Assembly: GCF_046098205.1 (NCBI RefSeq)
Contig: NZ_JBJURJ010000016.1
Coordinates: 62,001-126,000, forward strand
DNA length: 64,000 nucleotides
Direction: 5' to 3'
Source: Paenibacillus_AR mesotrionivorans
GTDB taxonomy: Bacteria; Bacillota; Bacilli; Paenibacillales; NBRC-103111
Notes under the pieces: model-generated
Told to the model about the DNA's origin: nothing
Database searches by the model: none
The model's input: the letters and a program-made list of their open reading frames with translations, nothing else
Translations under genes and position numbers: made by a program
Shown: in pieces, positions 54,809-63,740 of the stretch
Layout of the letters: every line of letters starts with the position of its first letter
Position numbering within the stretch: position 1 is the first letter of the stretch

Positions 54809-55840
54809 TTAATAAAGCCGTTGATGAACTTCCCCCTCCGCGGTAACCTCTGTAAAGATCCCCTCGGGCGTCAAAAGGCGCTTAGGCAAGGTGCGGCCAT
54901 CATACAGCTCCCGAATGGCCTGCATCAGCCCAGGTCCCAGCATGGGATTACACTCCACCACGCTGTTGATCCGTCCCCGGACCAGCTCCTCCAAGGCTCT
55001 TTTGGTCCCGTCCACCGAAACGATGATGATATCCTTACCGGGCCTGAGCCCGTATTCCTCCATCGCCTCCAATGCCCCTAATGCCATATCGTCATTATGG
55101 GCAAACAACACCTGGATCTGATTGCCCTGCCGCTGCAAAATTTCCCTCATGATCTTTTTTCCCTGATCGAAGGTAAAGTCGCCAAAGGCACTTTCCACAA
55201 TCTCCATATCCGGTCTTTTCCCGATGACCTCCCGAAAGCCCCTTCCTCTGTCAATGGACGGTGCGGAACCTTCAGTGCCCTTCAATTCTGCAATGCCTAC
55301 AGGCCCTTTGTGACCAGCCAGCTTATCCAGCACATATTTGCCCGCCCGTTGTCCCTCCTGATAAAAATCCGAGCCGATGAAGGTCAGATACAAGCCAGGA
55401 TCCTCCACATCCATTAACCGGTCAATGATGATTACGGGAATACCGGCCTGCTTCACCTCCAGAAGAATAGGCTCCCAGCCCTGCTTCACAACAGGAGCAA
55501 TGGCTATTACATCCACCTTCTTCTGAATGAAGGAACGGATGGCTTCAAACTGCTTCTCCTGAGACTGCTCCGCGTTGTTCAAATCCAGCCGGATGCCCGC
55601 TTCGTCCGCCGCCTGCTGGATGGAGCGAGTATTGGCCCTTCTCCAATCGCTCTCCGAGCCCAACTGGGAAAAACCCAAAGTAATGATACGTCCCTCCGGC
55701 GTCAATATAGCCAAAGGCTGCTCTCCCGCCCCAGCCGTGGCCCGAGTCTGATCGGAAACATGAGCCTTGTCCTCTGAACAGCCTATAAGAGCCGCAGCTA
55801 TGCCAACGGCGAGAATAACTAGAATGAGAGTTTTGTACAA
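54809..55840 (-). CDS. YtfQ-like sugar-binding lipoprotein (second copy)
   Basis: 343 residues from a TTG start that follows AAAGGGGGG. Lipobox LIGC (AALIGCSED). The mature part is a ribose-type periplasmic-binding fold close to YtfQ: TLGFSQLGSESDWRRANTRSIQQAADEAG, IIIDRLMDVEDPGLYLTFIGSDFYQEGQRAGKYV, AHNDDMALGALEAMEEYGLRPGKDIIIVSVDG and VVECNPMLGPGLMQAIRELYDG. The partial YtfQ at the window end shares this last part. It is divergent from the sensor kinase gene, with about 155 bases between; AGTAGTCTACT (55961-55971) there is a perfect short palindrome. Confidence 0.88.
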   Translation of the reverse strand: MYKTLILVILAVGIAAALIGCSEDKAHVSDQTRATAGAGEQPLAILTPEGRIITLGFSQLGSESDWRRANTRSIQQAADEAGIRLDLNNAEQSQEKQFEAIRSFIQKKVDVIAIAPVVKQGWEPILLEVKQAGIPVIIIDRLMDVEDPGLYLTFIGSDFYQEGQRAGKYVLDKLAGHKGPVGIAELKGTEGSAPSIDRGRGFREVIGKRPDMEIVESAFGDFTFDQGKKIMREILQRQGNQIQVLFAHNDDMALGALEAMEEYGLRPGKDIIIVSVDGTKRALEELVRGRINSVVECNPMLGPGLMQAIRELYDGRTLPKRLLTPEGIFTEVTAEGEVHQRLY

Positions 55841-55997
55841 CCGGTTCCCCCCTTTGAATCACAACCACCATATAAATGTAAAACCGAAACAATTATAGCA
55901 TAATTATACGTTTAATTCCTATGATTGCGTTTTAAAATGGAATCGTTCATAATTTACTAGAGTAGTCTACTAATATTTACCTTAAGTGGGGTTTCAT

Positions 55998-57809
55998 ATG
56001 CTCACCATCTTTTGCCGGATAACCTCCAGCCTGCGCGGCAAGCTGCTCCTAATGTTTATTTGCTTAACCTGCCTGCCCTTGATTAGCGTAGGGCTCATCT
56101 CTTACCAGAAATCGTACAACACGCTCCTGCAGAACAGCAAGTCCGCTACTCTGCTGCTGTCCGACCAGGTGATCCGGGACATGGATAATCTGTTCATGGA
56201 GACAAGAAAGCTGCTGGAGCTGGAGAAGAACCCCAGTGTGCTGCAGTTCCTTTTCTCCCAGAATGATACCTACCGGAACGCCAAGGATATTCTCAAAACC
56301 ATGGGCTCCTACCGGCAAACCTACCAGAATGACAATGTGCTGAATGTCACTATGATTAATACCTACGGCCGGGGCATCAGCGAGAGAAAAGGCGTGTTCC
56401 AGGTCAACCTCACTTCCATTTCCGGCCCCCCCTTTCAATCGCTCCTGAAGCAAACCGATACGGTATTGAATCTTCCTTCGTCGGGAGCATCTGCGCTGAG
56501 ACCCTTGGACGGCTCCCGGTACAAGGATCATTACATCTCCATCGTATCCACCATTAAGCAGCGGGTGACGCATGAGGTGATCGGCTACATGATCATTGAT
56601 CTCGACGACCGGACGGTGCAGCAATTTTGCGACCAAGTCACCATCGGAAAAAGCGGCTTTCTATATATTGTGGATGAAGCCGGCCGGCCGATTTTTAAAC
56701 CTGCCGCATTGGCTGATAACGGGTTATTTCCCCAAGCGGAGGTCTTAGCTCCTCTCATCCAAGGGACGGAAAAGCACAGCATTGATACAACGGCAGGCAA
56801 ACCCCGGTTTGTGTTCGCCAACCGCTCTCCGGTTACGGGCTGGAGCATCGTAGGAAGCGTTCCGCTGCAGGAAATTGTCTATGACGCCAATTCCATTCGG
56901 AAGCTGATTATTGTCAGTGTGGTGCTGAGCATTATTTTTGCCATTACCCTTCATTATTTTCTGACCAAACGCCTCACCCTGCCCCTCCATATTCTCAAAA
57001 AGAAGATGCAGCTGGCCGCCTCCGGCTTTCTGGAAGCCAAGGTAACCCCAACGGGCAAGGATGAGATCAGCGACCTGGGCAAAAGCTTCAATTCCATGAT
57101 CGATAAAATCCGGACCTTGTTAGACCAGAGCATCCGGGAGCAGCGTGAGCTGAAGAAGGCGGATCTGCGCGCCCTGCAGGCCCAAATTCACCCCCACTTT
57201 TTGTACAATACGCTGGATTCCATCCTCTGGCTTGCCGAGGCCGGACGCAAGGAGCAGGTGATTCAGGTTGTGCTGGCCCTATCCAGATTTTTCCGGATCG
57301 GCTTAAGCAAGGGCAAGGATTGGATCACGGTTGACAAGGAGCTGGAGCATCTGGAAAACTATCTGATTATTCAACAGATCCGCTACCGGGACATCCTGGA
57401 TTATGAAATTGATGTGGACGACAACATCCGCCATTTGCCCATTCTCAAGATGATTCTGCAGCCCCTGGTGGAGAATGCTCTGTACCATGGCCTGAAGAAT
57501 AAGCGGGGCAAGGGCCAAATCCGGGTAAGCGGGCACATCACCGCAAACCGGGAAATCCGGCTGGTGGTCGAAGACAACGGCAAGGGAATGCCCGAATCGA
57601 AGCTTGAGGAGCTGCGCGGCGAGCTGAGACAGCTTCAGATCCCGGAGAAGACGGAAAATGAGGTATCGGGAGGATTCGGGCTGCATAATGTGCACCAGAG
57701 AATTTGTTTGTATTATGGGGAAGCATACGGCGTCCTATTGGAGAGCAGGCCGACCCAAGGAACAAAGGTGACCGTTACGGTCCCGATCAGGCTGGAGGGA
57801 GATTGTTGA
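55998..57809 (+). CDS. YesM-type sensor histidine kinase
   Basis: 603 residues from ATG 55998 (GTG 55986 is an alternative). A membrane helix at the start, an extracellular Cache-like sensor (about 35-290), a second helix (LIIVSVVLSIIFAITLHYF), HAMP, then the phospho-acceptor region LQAQIHPHFLYNTLDSILWLAEAGR and an HATPase domain (ILQPLVENALYHGLKNK; VVEDNGKGM; GGFGLHNVHQRI). All catalytic boxes are present. Its stop overlaps the next gene's TTG start. It probably senses a sugar, directly or through a binding protein. Confidence 0.9.
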   Translation: MLTIFCRITSSLRGKLLLMFICLTCLPLISVGLISYQKSYNTLLQNSKSATLLLSDQVIRDMDNLFMETRKLLELEKNPSVLQFLFSQNDTYRNAKDILKTMGSYRQTYQNDNVLNVTMINTYGRGISERKGVFQVNLTSISGPPFQSLLKQTDTVLNLPSSGASALRPLDGSRYKDHYISIVSTIKQRVTHEVIGYMIIDLDDRTVQQFCDQVTIGKSGFLYIVDEAGRPIFKPAALADNGLFPQAEVLAPLIQGTEKHSIDTTAGKPRFVFANRSPVTGWSIVGSVPLQEIVYDANSIRKLIIVSVVLSIIFAITLHYFLTKRLTLPLHILKKKMQLAASGFLEAKVTPTGKDEISDLGKSFNSMIDKIRTLLDQSIREQRELKKADLRALQAQIHPHFLYNTLDSILWLAEAGRKEQVIQVVLALSRFFRIGLSKGKDWITVDKELEHLENYLIIQQIRYRDILDYEIDVDDNIRHLPILKMILQPLVENALYHGLKNKRGKGQIRVSGHITANREIRLVVEDNGKGMPESKLEELRGELRQLQIPEKTENEVSGGFGLHNVHQRICLYYGEAYGVLLESRPTQGTKVTVTVPIRLEGDC

Positions 57810-59196
57810 AGAAGATTCTGCTGGTGGATGATGAGATTGTGTTCCGGGAGACGATCCGTGACAGCATTGATTGGCGCACAGAAGGGTTTATGTATTGCGG
57901 CGATGCCCCCGACGGTGAAGTGGCGCTCCCTTTAATTGAGCAGCTGCTGCCGGATATTCTGAGCAGGCCAGAATCCGGCAATGGGAGCGCAAGGAATCCG
58001 GCCAGGCCCAGGCTTCCCGCCATAAGCTGCTGAATGATCTGTGCAGCGGCTTCATCACAACCGTAGAAGCGATGCACCTGAGCGCCACCCTGGATGTCAG
58101 TCTTATCGCCGCCTATTATAACGCAGTCATTATCGATGCCGGGCGCACCTCCCCCTCCCCTCTGGAGGAACAGGAGCAGCAGCTATTGGATCAGATAAGC
58201 AGCTTGAAGGAAAACAGCCTTCTTTTGCAATTCCAGAGAACAAAAACGGAAGCCGTCTGGATTCTCAAAGGGGACACGCTGGAGCAGCTCCAGTCGGAGC
58301 TATTGCCCTTCAAGGAGCTGCAAGCATCCATTCCCGACAGCTCCTCCCTGTCCATGTCTATTGGCATCGGCTCTGTCCAGGACCGCCTCCAGCATGTGCA
58401 TCTTACGTTTCTGGATGCTGCGGAGGATATGCATTGGCGCAGACTCTCCAGACAAAACCGCCATGCCATGTGGGAGGATTCCAGGGGGCAGCTGGAGCCG
58501 GCGCTTTTTCTGGAACGAGGCTGGTTCGTGAATTTCCTGAAGATGGGCACGCCCGCACAATTGTCCGCCTTCATCGAGGAGTATACGGTTGCCCTGAAAA
58601 CCATCAATTGGCAAACCTCCTCCATCGGCTGTTACATTCTCAACGATCTGACCATTGAGGCCTTCCGCTCCGCCAAGGACATGTACCACCATGTGTCCGA
58701 ACCGGACAACGTACTGACGCAGCTGCAGCAGGAGATTGGCTCCGTCCGCACATGGCAGGATTGCTGCGCATATCTGATCCGGCTGACTGAGCTGTTCTGG
58801 TCCTGGCGGAGCCGGATGGATAAATACAGCGACATGCTGATCAAGGTGAAGGATTTTATCGGGGGCCATTATGATCAAGACAGCATTTCCCTGCAGGATG
58901 CCGCTGATTATGTCAAGGTCAGCCCCAGCCATCTGAGCAAGGTGTTCAGCCAGGAAACCGGGCAAACCTTCATTGAATATCTGACCCAGATCCGGATTGG
59001 GAAAGCCAAGGAGCTGCTTAAAGCCACCTCATGGCGTTCTTACGAAATTGCCCATCAGGTTGGGTACAGCGATGCCCATTATTTCTCCAATTTGTTCAAA
59101 CGAATCACCGGGCAAACCACACGAGAGTTCAGAAAAAGCGATATTCAGGATGAGTTTCGGTTGAATCTGAAAGGAGAAAAGCTGCGTGAACGGTAA
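57806..59196 (+). pseudogene. YesN-type response regulator with internal deletion and frameshift in the receiver domain
   Basis: The TTG at 57806, behind GGAGGGAG, starts a receiver domain (KKILLVDDEIVFRETIRDSIDW to LLPDI, residue 51). At about 57958-57963 the sequence jumps, in another frame, to EQARIRQWERKESGQAQASRHKLLNDLCSGF, which belongs to the linker after a receiver. The part with the phospho-accepting Asp (expected four residues on) and the rest of the receiver, about 65-80 residues, is missing. In the new frame the linker and AraC domain (VKDFIGGHYDQDSISLQDAADYVKVSPSHLSKVFSQETG, to VGYSDAHYFSNLFKRITGQTTREFRK) are intact to 59196. The first frame runs into a stop at 58033. A DNA-binding protein lacking the receiver could still be made from a later start such as ATG 58072. 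Confidence 0.85.
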
Positions 59197-60163
59197 GTAT
59201 GCAATCCTGCTATCGCTGTTATTATTGGCCCAGCTTCTATTGCCGGGATGCCAGGCTTCCTCTCCTTCCCCTGTGACGTCCTCCGGAGCATCAGCCATTC
59301 CCGTGCCAGAGGACGACGGGAATGCCGGTTCGCTTACCTTGGGCATCCTCTATCCGATGGCACATCCCTACTACGAGATGATTACCACACATATGGAGGA
59401 AAGCGCCAGACAGCACCGGGTCCGGTTGATCGTCAAGGCGCCTGCGGAGCTGAATCTGGAGCAGCAGCTTCTGATGATGGAGAATATGATCCGGCAAAAG
59501 GTGGATGCCATCGCCATTAGCCCTATCGACTCGGAGCAGCTTGCTCCCGTCATCGATAAGGCTGTCCAGCAGGGAATTCCGGTGATTTGCTTCGAAGCCG
59601 ACGTCCCCTTAAGCAAGCGGGCAAGCTATATCGGTTCGGATGCTTACCAGGAGGGCCGGCTGATGGGCGAAATGATCAACAGGCAGCTGAAAGGCAAGGG
59701 AATGATCATGATCCAGGGTGGCCTGGAGCATTCCGTCCGGGAGCAAACCCGGCTGGATGGGATGCTGGCCTTTCTCAAGGCAAACACCAGGGTTCAAATT
59801 CTGGAGGTTCGTTACCATAACGGGCAAAGCGAGCTTGCCCTGGCGGAGCTGGAGACTATGATCGATGACCACCCCCACTTTGATGCGCTGGTTACCTTGG
59901 ACATTATCTCCAGCTCTACATCCATCCTGGTATGGAAGGCCCAGGGTCTGAAGCGTTTCGCCTTCTCCTACGGCTTGACGCCTGAGGTAAAGGAAGCCCT
60001 GATTAACGGGCAAATTCATGCGGTGATATCGGAGAATGAGGAGCAGCTTGGGGAACGGATCATCGGCACTCTTTTGCAGGCCGCTGCGGGAACTGCCATT
60101 CCGGACTGGATCAATTCCCGTTTTCAGGAGGTCACCGGGCAGGACCTGGACGGTTCAACCTAA
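59186..60163 (+). CDS. Ribose/xylose-type sugar-binding lipoprotein, part of sensor operon
   Basis: 325 residues from a GTG start behind AAAGGAG, overlapping the regulator gene by 11 bases. Lipobox LPGC. A periplasmic-binding fold: LGILYPMAHPYYEMITTHMEESARQHRVRL, IRQKVDAIAISPIDSEQLAPVIDKAVQQGIPVICFEADVPLSKRASYIGSD. It is more distant from YtfQ than the other two binding proteins here. Binding proteins encoded with YesM/YesN pairs often act as the sugar-sensing part of the kinase (the XylF-LytS style), which is the likely role. The stop overlaps the convergent yjfF stop. Confidence 0.85.
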   Translation: MNGKYAILLSLLLLAQLLLPGCQASSPSPVTSSGASAIPVPEDDGNAGSLTLGILYPMAHPYYEMITTHMEESARQHRVRLIVKAPAELNLEQQLLMMENMIRQKVDAIAISPIDSEQLAPVIDKAVQQGIPVICFEADVPLSKRASYIGSDAYQEGRLMGEMINRQLKGKGMIMIQGGLEHSVREQTRLDGMLAFLKANTRVQILEVRYHNGQSELALAELETMIDDHPHFDALVTLDIISSSTSILVWKAQGLKRFAFSYGLTPEVKEALINGQIHAVISENEEQLGERIIGTLLQAAAGTAIPDWINSRFQEVTGQDLDGST

Positions 60164-61119
60164 TGCTCCGCCCATTTGCGCTCGCTCAGCACCTTCTGAA
60201 GCAGAATGAACAAAAACAGCAGAATCCCGATGACAATTTTGGTCCACCAGGAGCTGAGCGTCCCCTCGAAGCTGATAATCGTTTGGATGACACCTTGAAT
60301 CATCACTCCGAAGAAGGTTCCCGCAATATACCCGACACCGCCGGTGAGAAGCGTCCCCCCAATGACAACCGCCGCGATGGCATCCAGCTCCATGCCCATG
60401 GCATGTAACCCGTAGCCGGACAGCATGTAGAAGGTAAACACCACCCCGGCCAGCGCGGAGCAGAAGCCGCTGAACATGTACACCCTAAGCTTGGTGCGGC
60501 CAACGGGCAACCCCATGAGCAATGCGGATTGCTCACTGCCCCCCAGGGCATAAGCGTTGCGCCCGAAGCGCGTATAATGGGCCAGGTAGATGCCAACCGC
60601 AACTACCGCAAGAGCAATCAGCACACTGATGGAGATGAAATTCCCTCCCGGCAGACGGAGCTTGGTTTGGGCTGCCGTCCGGTAGAAGGCGTGATCGATG
60701 GTAATCGTATTAATGCTGATGATATAACACAGCCCTCTGGCCAGAAACATGCCGGCTAAGGTGACAATGAAGGGCTGGATTTTGAAGTAATGAATCACTG
60801 CCCCCATCCCCCAGCCAAACAATGCGCCTGTTGCCAGCACCAGAGGAATCACCACCATAGGGGGCCAGCCGTGATTGACCAGCACAGCGGAAATCATAGT
60901 GGTTAATGCAATCATAGAGCCGACAGAGAGGTCGATTCCGCCCGTAATAATCACAAAGGTCATGCCCACTGCTGTGATGAGAAGAAAGGCATTGTCAATC
61001 AATAGATTCATTAGCACCTGGATGCTGAAAAACCCGGTGTACCGGAATGAACCGACAGCGAATATAAGTGAAAATAAACCTATCGTTACCACTATTGGAA
61101 GATACTTCTTTTTAACCAT
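60160..61119 (-). CDS. yjfF: Furanose sugar ABC permease YjfF-like
   Basis: 319 residues with eight to ten membrane segments of the RbsC/AraH type. Motifs: TAVGMTFVIITGGIDLSVGSMIAL, LAGMFLARGLCYIIS, MELDAIAAVVIGGTLLTGGVGYIAGTFFGVMIQGVIQTIISFEGTLSSWWTKIVIGILLF. It closely resembles E. coli YjfF as I remember it. It is one half of the membrane channel of a galactofuranose-type importer and its start overlaps the ytfT stop by 8 bases. It is convergent with the binding-protein gene. Confidence 0.88.
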   Translation of the reverse strand: MVKKKYLPIVVTIGLFSLIFAVGSFRYTGFFSIQVLMNLLIDNAFLLITAVGMTFVIITGGIDLSVGSMIALTTMISAVLVNHGWPPMVVIPLVLATGALFGWGMGAVIHYFKIQPFIVTLAGMFLARGLCYIISINTITIDHAFYRTAAQTKLRLPGGNFISISVLIALAVVAVGIYLAHYTRFGRNAYALGGSEQSALLMGLPVGRTKLRVYMFSGFCSALAGVVFTFYMLSGYGLHAMGMELDAIAAVVIGGTLLTGGVGYIAGTFFGVMIQGVIQTIISFEGTLSSWWTKIVIGILLFLFILLQKVLSERKWAEH

Positions 61120-62140
61120 GCTGCTTCACCTCCCGTTCAGCCGGATAATGCCTTGACCTCCAGCGGGCAACGAGGGTTAGCCGGAAGGTTTCCGATTGGA
61201 TGAGACAAACAATGAGGACAACCAAAGCTTTGACAACCAGCGTAATCTCAGGAGGAACCCCGATCATGTAAATCGTCGTGGTTAAGGTTTGGATAATCAG
61301 CGCACCGACCAAGGTTCCAGCCAAATAGAAGCGTCCCCCGTTCAGAGAGGTGCCGCCGATCACTACCGCCAGAATCGCATCCAGCTCATACCACAGACCC
61401 GCGTTATTGCCGTCTGCGCTGGAAACGTTGGAGCTGAGAATTAAGCCGGCAATGCCAGCACATAAGCCGCAGAACATGTAGACGGCCAGCAGCACGGTTC
61501 TGGAACGGATACCCGCGAGCCGGCTGGCCACGGGCTTACATCCCACCGACTCGATGAACAAACCAAGGGCTGTTCTGCGGGTGAACATTGAAGCCGCCAG
61601 GAATACAGTCACAACAATAAAGATGGAAAACGGCAGCGTCGCCAATGAGCCCGCACCGATATACTTGTAGGGATTGTTGGAGATGGTAATAATCTGTCCG
61701 CTGGTAATCAGCTGGGCGATGCCGCGTCCGGCCACCATCAGAATCAGAGTGGCGATAATTGGCTGCATGCCTACCGCCGCAACCAAAAATCCGTTCCATA
61801 AACCCAGCACAACAGCCAGGACCAAGGCCAGAACAACCGCCGCCAGCATAAGGCTGAACGGGCTTCTCTCTCCCCCGTTGCTGATGGACAGACAGGCGAT
61901 AGCCCCAGAGATGGCCACGATGGAGCCCACAGACAAATCAATACCGGAGGTGGCGATGACCAGAGTCATTCCGATGGAAACAATAATCAGCGGGGAGCCA
62001 AAATTGAGAATATCAATTAGACTGCCGTATAGATGCCCTTCTTTCATTTGAATGGAGAAAAAGTCAGGGGAATAAATCAGATTAAATAGCAGAAGCGTCC
62101 CTAATACCACGAATGGCCAAAACAAATGATGCTTATGCAT
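61112..62140 (-). CDS. ytfT: Furanose sugar ABC permease YtfT-like
   Basis: 342 residues, RbsC-type, with ITATSGIDLSVGSIVAISGAIAC (as ATSGIDLSVGS), MVAGRGIAQLITSGQIITI, and GLWYELDAILAVVIGGTSLNGGRFYLAGTLVGALIIQTLTTTIYMIGVPPE. It is the second half of the channel with YjfF. It overlaps the ytfR stop by 8 bases, so the three genes are translationally coupled. Confidence 0.88.
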   Translation of the reverse strand: MHKHHLFWPFVVLGTLLLFNLIYSPDFFSIQMKEGHLYGSLIDILNFGSPLIIVSIGMTLVIATSGIDLSVGSIVAISGAIACLSISNGGERSPFSLMLAAVVLALVLAVVLGLWNGFLVAAVGMQPIIATLILMVAGRGIAQLITSGQIITISNNPYKYIGAGSLATLPFSIFIVVTVFLAASMFTRRTALGLFIESVGCKPVASRLAGIRSRTVLLAVYMFCGLCAGIAGLILSSNVSSADGNNAGLWYELDAILAVVIGGTSLNGGRFYLAGTLVGALIIQTLTTTIYMIGVPPEITLVVKALVVLIVCLIQSETFRLTLVARWRSRHYPAEREVKQHG

Positions 62141-63653
62141 TCTGGTTCCCTCCCGCTATGGCCTTCATCACATTGTGCTGGCTCATCTCGGAGCCCGTAA
62201 TCTCTTTGACCATGTGACGGTCACGCAGTACGATGATTTTCTCACTTACCCGGAGGACCTCCTCTAATTCGGAGGAGATAAACAGGACGGACATCCCATT
62301 CTGGGCAAGGGTGATAACCAGCTTCTGTATCTCCGCCTTGGCTCCAATATCAATGCCTCGGGTGGGTTCATCCAGGATCAAAAGACCGGGCCGGGTCAGC
62401 AGCCACCGGGCCAGCAGCACCTTTTGCTGGTTGCCGCCGCTCAGATTCTTGATCAGCTGCTCGGGATTGGGGGGATTAATGTTCAGAGCCTGAATATATT
62501 CATCTGCGATCTCAACCTGCCGTATCCGATTGATTTTCTTGAACCAGCCTTGGGATGCCTGGAGTGCCAGGATGATGTTCTCCCGAATGGTAAGCTCATC
62601 AATAATCCCTTCCGCTTTCCGGTTTTCCGGACAAAAGGCGATGGAATGGTCGATGGCTTGTCTGGGTGTATTCAGCACTGTTTTTGCTCCCTTAATCTGT
62701 ATCTCCCCGGAATCTGCCTTGTCCGCTGCGAAGAGGAGTCTGGCCAGCTCTGTTCTTCCCGACCCCAACAGGCCTGCAAGGCCTACCACCTCTCCCTGAT
62801 GAATCGTAAGCTCCACCGGTTCGATAGCGCCCTTCCTGCCCAGATTCACCGCGTGCAGTAAAACCTCAGTCCGGCTTTGACCCGACTCCGGAGCCTTGGG
62901 CAGCTCCTCCAGCAGCTTCATATCCTTCCCGATCATCTTCGACACCAGATCTATCCGGGGCAGCTCCTTGGCCAGGTGCTCCCCTATTAATTCTCCGTTC
63001 CGAAGAATGGTTATCCGATCCGAAATTTCGTATACCTGGTCCAAAAAGTGGGTCACGAACAGAATCGCCAGCCCTTCATTCTTCAGGCGAGTCATAACAG
63101 AAAAAAGCTGCACGACCTCCCCCCGGTCGAGACTGGAGGTAGGTTCATCCAGAATGAGCACCTTGGCGGAGATACTGACGGCTCTGGCAATGGCAATCAG
63201 CTGCTGCACGGCCACAGAATAATGCTCCAGCGGCTGGGTAACATCGATCTCCAGATTTAACCGTTTCTTCAGCAGCTGCTCCGCATTGCGGTTCATGTCC
63301 TTCCATAGAATGCGGCCCCAGCGGCGCGGTTCACGCCCGATATAGATATTCTCCGCAACGGACAAATTGGGGCACAGGTTAATCTCCTGATACACCGTAC
63401 TGATCCCCGCCTCCTGTGCATCATGCGGACTGGCGATTCGGATGGGCGTGGAGTCCAGCTCCACTGTACCCTGATCAATGGAATATACCCCTGTCAGCAC
63501 CTTGATTAACGTGGACTTACCTGCGCCATTCTCTCCCATCAGCGCATGAACCTCTCCGGCAAACAGCCGGAAGTCCACACCGGTAAGCGCCTTAACACCG
63601 GGAAATTCCTTATGAATCCCTTTCATGCTCAGCAATGGCTGCTGCTCCTTCAT
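62133..63653 (-). CDS. ytfR: Furanose sugar ABC ATPase YtfR-like
   Basis: 506 residues with two ATPase halves, as in RbsA-type proteins. First half: GENGAGKST, LILDEPTSSLDRGEV. Second half: GLLGSGRTELARLLF, LSGGNQQKVLLARWLL, LLILDEPTRGIDIGAKAEI. It powers the YtfT-YjfF channel. The ytfQ gene lies just upstream, separated by a terminator-like hairpin that would let the binding protein be made in excess. Confidence 0.9.
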   Translation of the reverse strand: MKEQQPLLSMKGIHKEFPGVKALTGVDFRLFAGEVHALMGENGAGKSTLIKVLTGVYSIDQGTVELDSTPIRIASPHDAQEAGISTVYQEINLCPNLSVAENIYIGREPRRWGRILWKDMNRNAEQLLKKRLNLEIDVTQPLEHYSVAVQQLIAIARAVSISAKVLILDEPTSSLDRGEVVQLFSVMTRLKNEGLAILFVTHFLDQVYEISDRITILRNGELIGEHLAKELPRIDLVSKMIGKDMKLLEELPKAPESGQSRTEVLLHAVNLGRKGAIEPVELTIHQGEVVGLAGLLGSGRTELARLLFAADKADSGEIQIKGAKTVLNTPRQAIDHSIAFCPENRKAEGIIDELTIRENIILALQASQGWFKKINRIRQVEIADEYIQALNINPPNPEQLIKNLSGGNQQKVLLARWLLTRPGLLILDEPTRGIDIGAKAEIQKLVITLAQNGMSVLFISSELEEVLRVSEKIIVLRDRHMVKEITGSEMSQHNVMKAIAGGNQNA

Positions 63654-63672
63654 GTCCCTCTGTTCCTCCTCC

Positions 63673-63724
63673 CAAAAAAATCAGGCCGCCTATACGCTTG
63701 CCCAATTGTACAGAACGGCCCGAT
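63673..63724 (-). terminator. Hairpin/attenuator between ytfQ and ytfR
   Basis: On the minus strand ATCGGGCCG (63724-63716) pairs with CGGCCTGAT (63688-63680), followed by T (63679-63674). It lies between the ytfQ stop and the ytfR start, so some transcripts probably end after ytfQ. Confidence 0.75.
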
Positions 63725-63740
63725 ATTGGTTTAGCACCAC

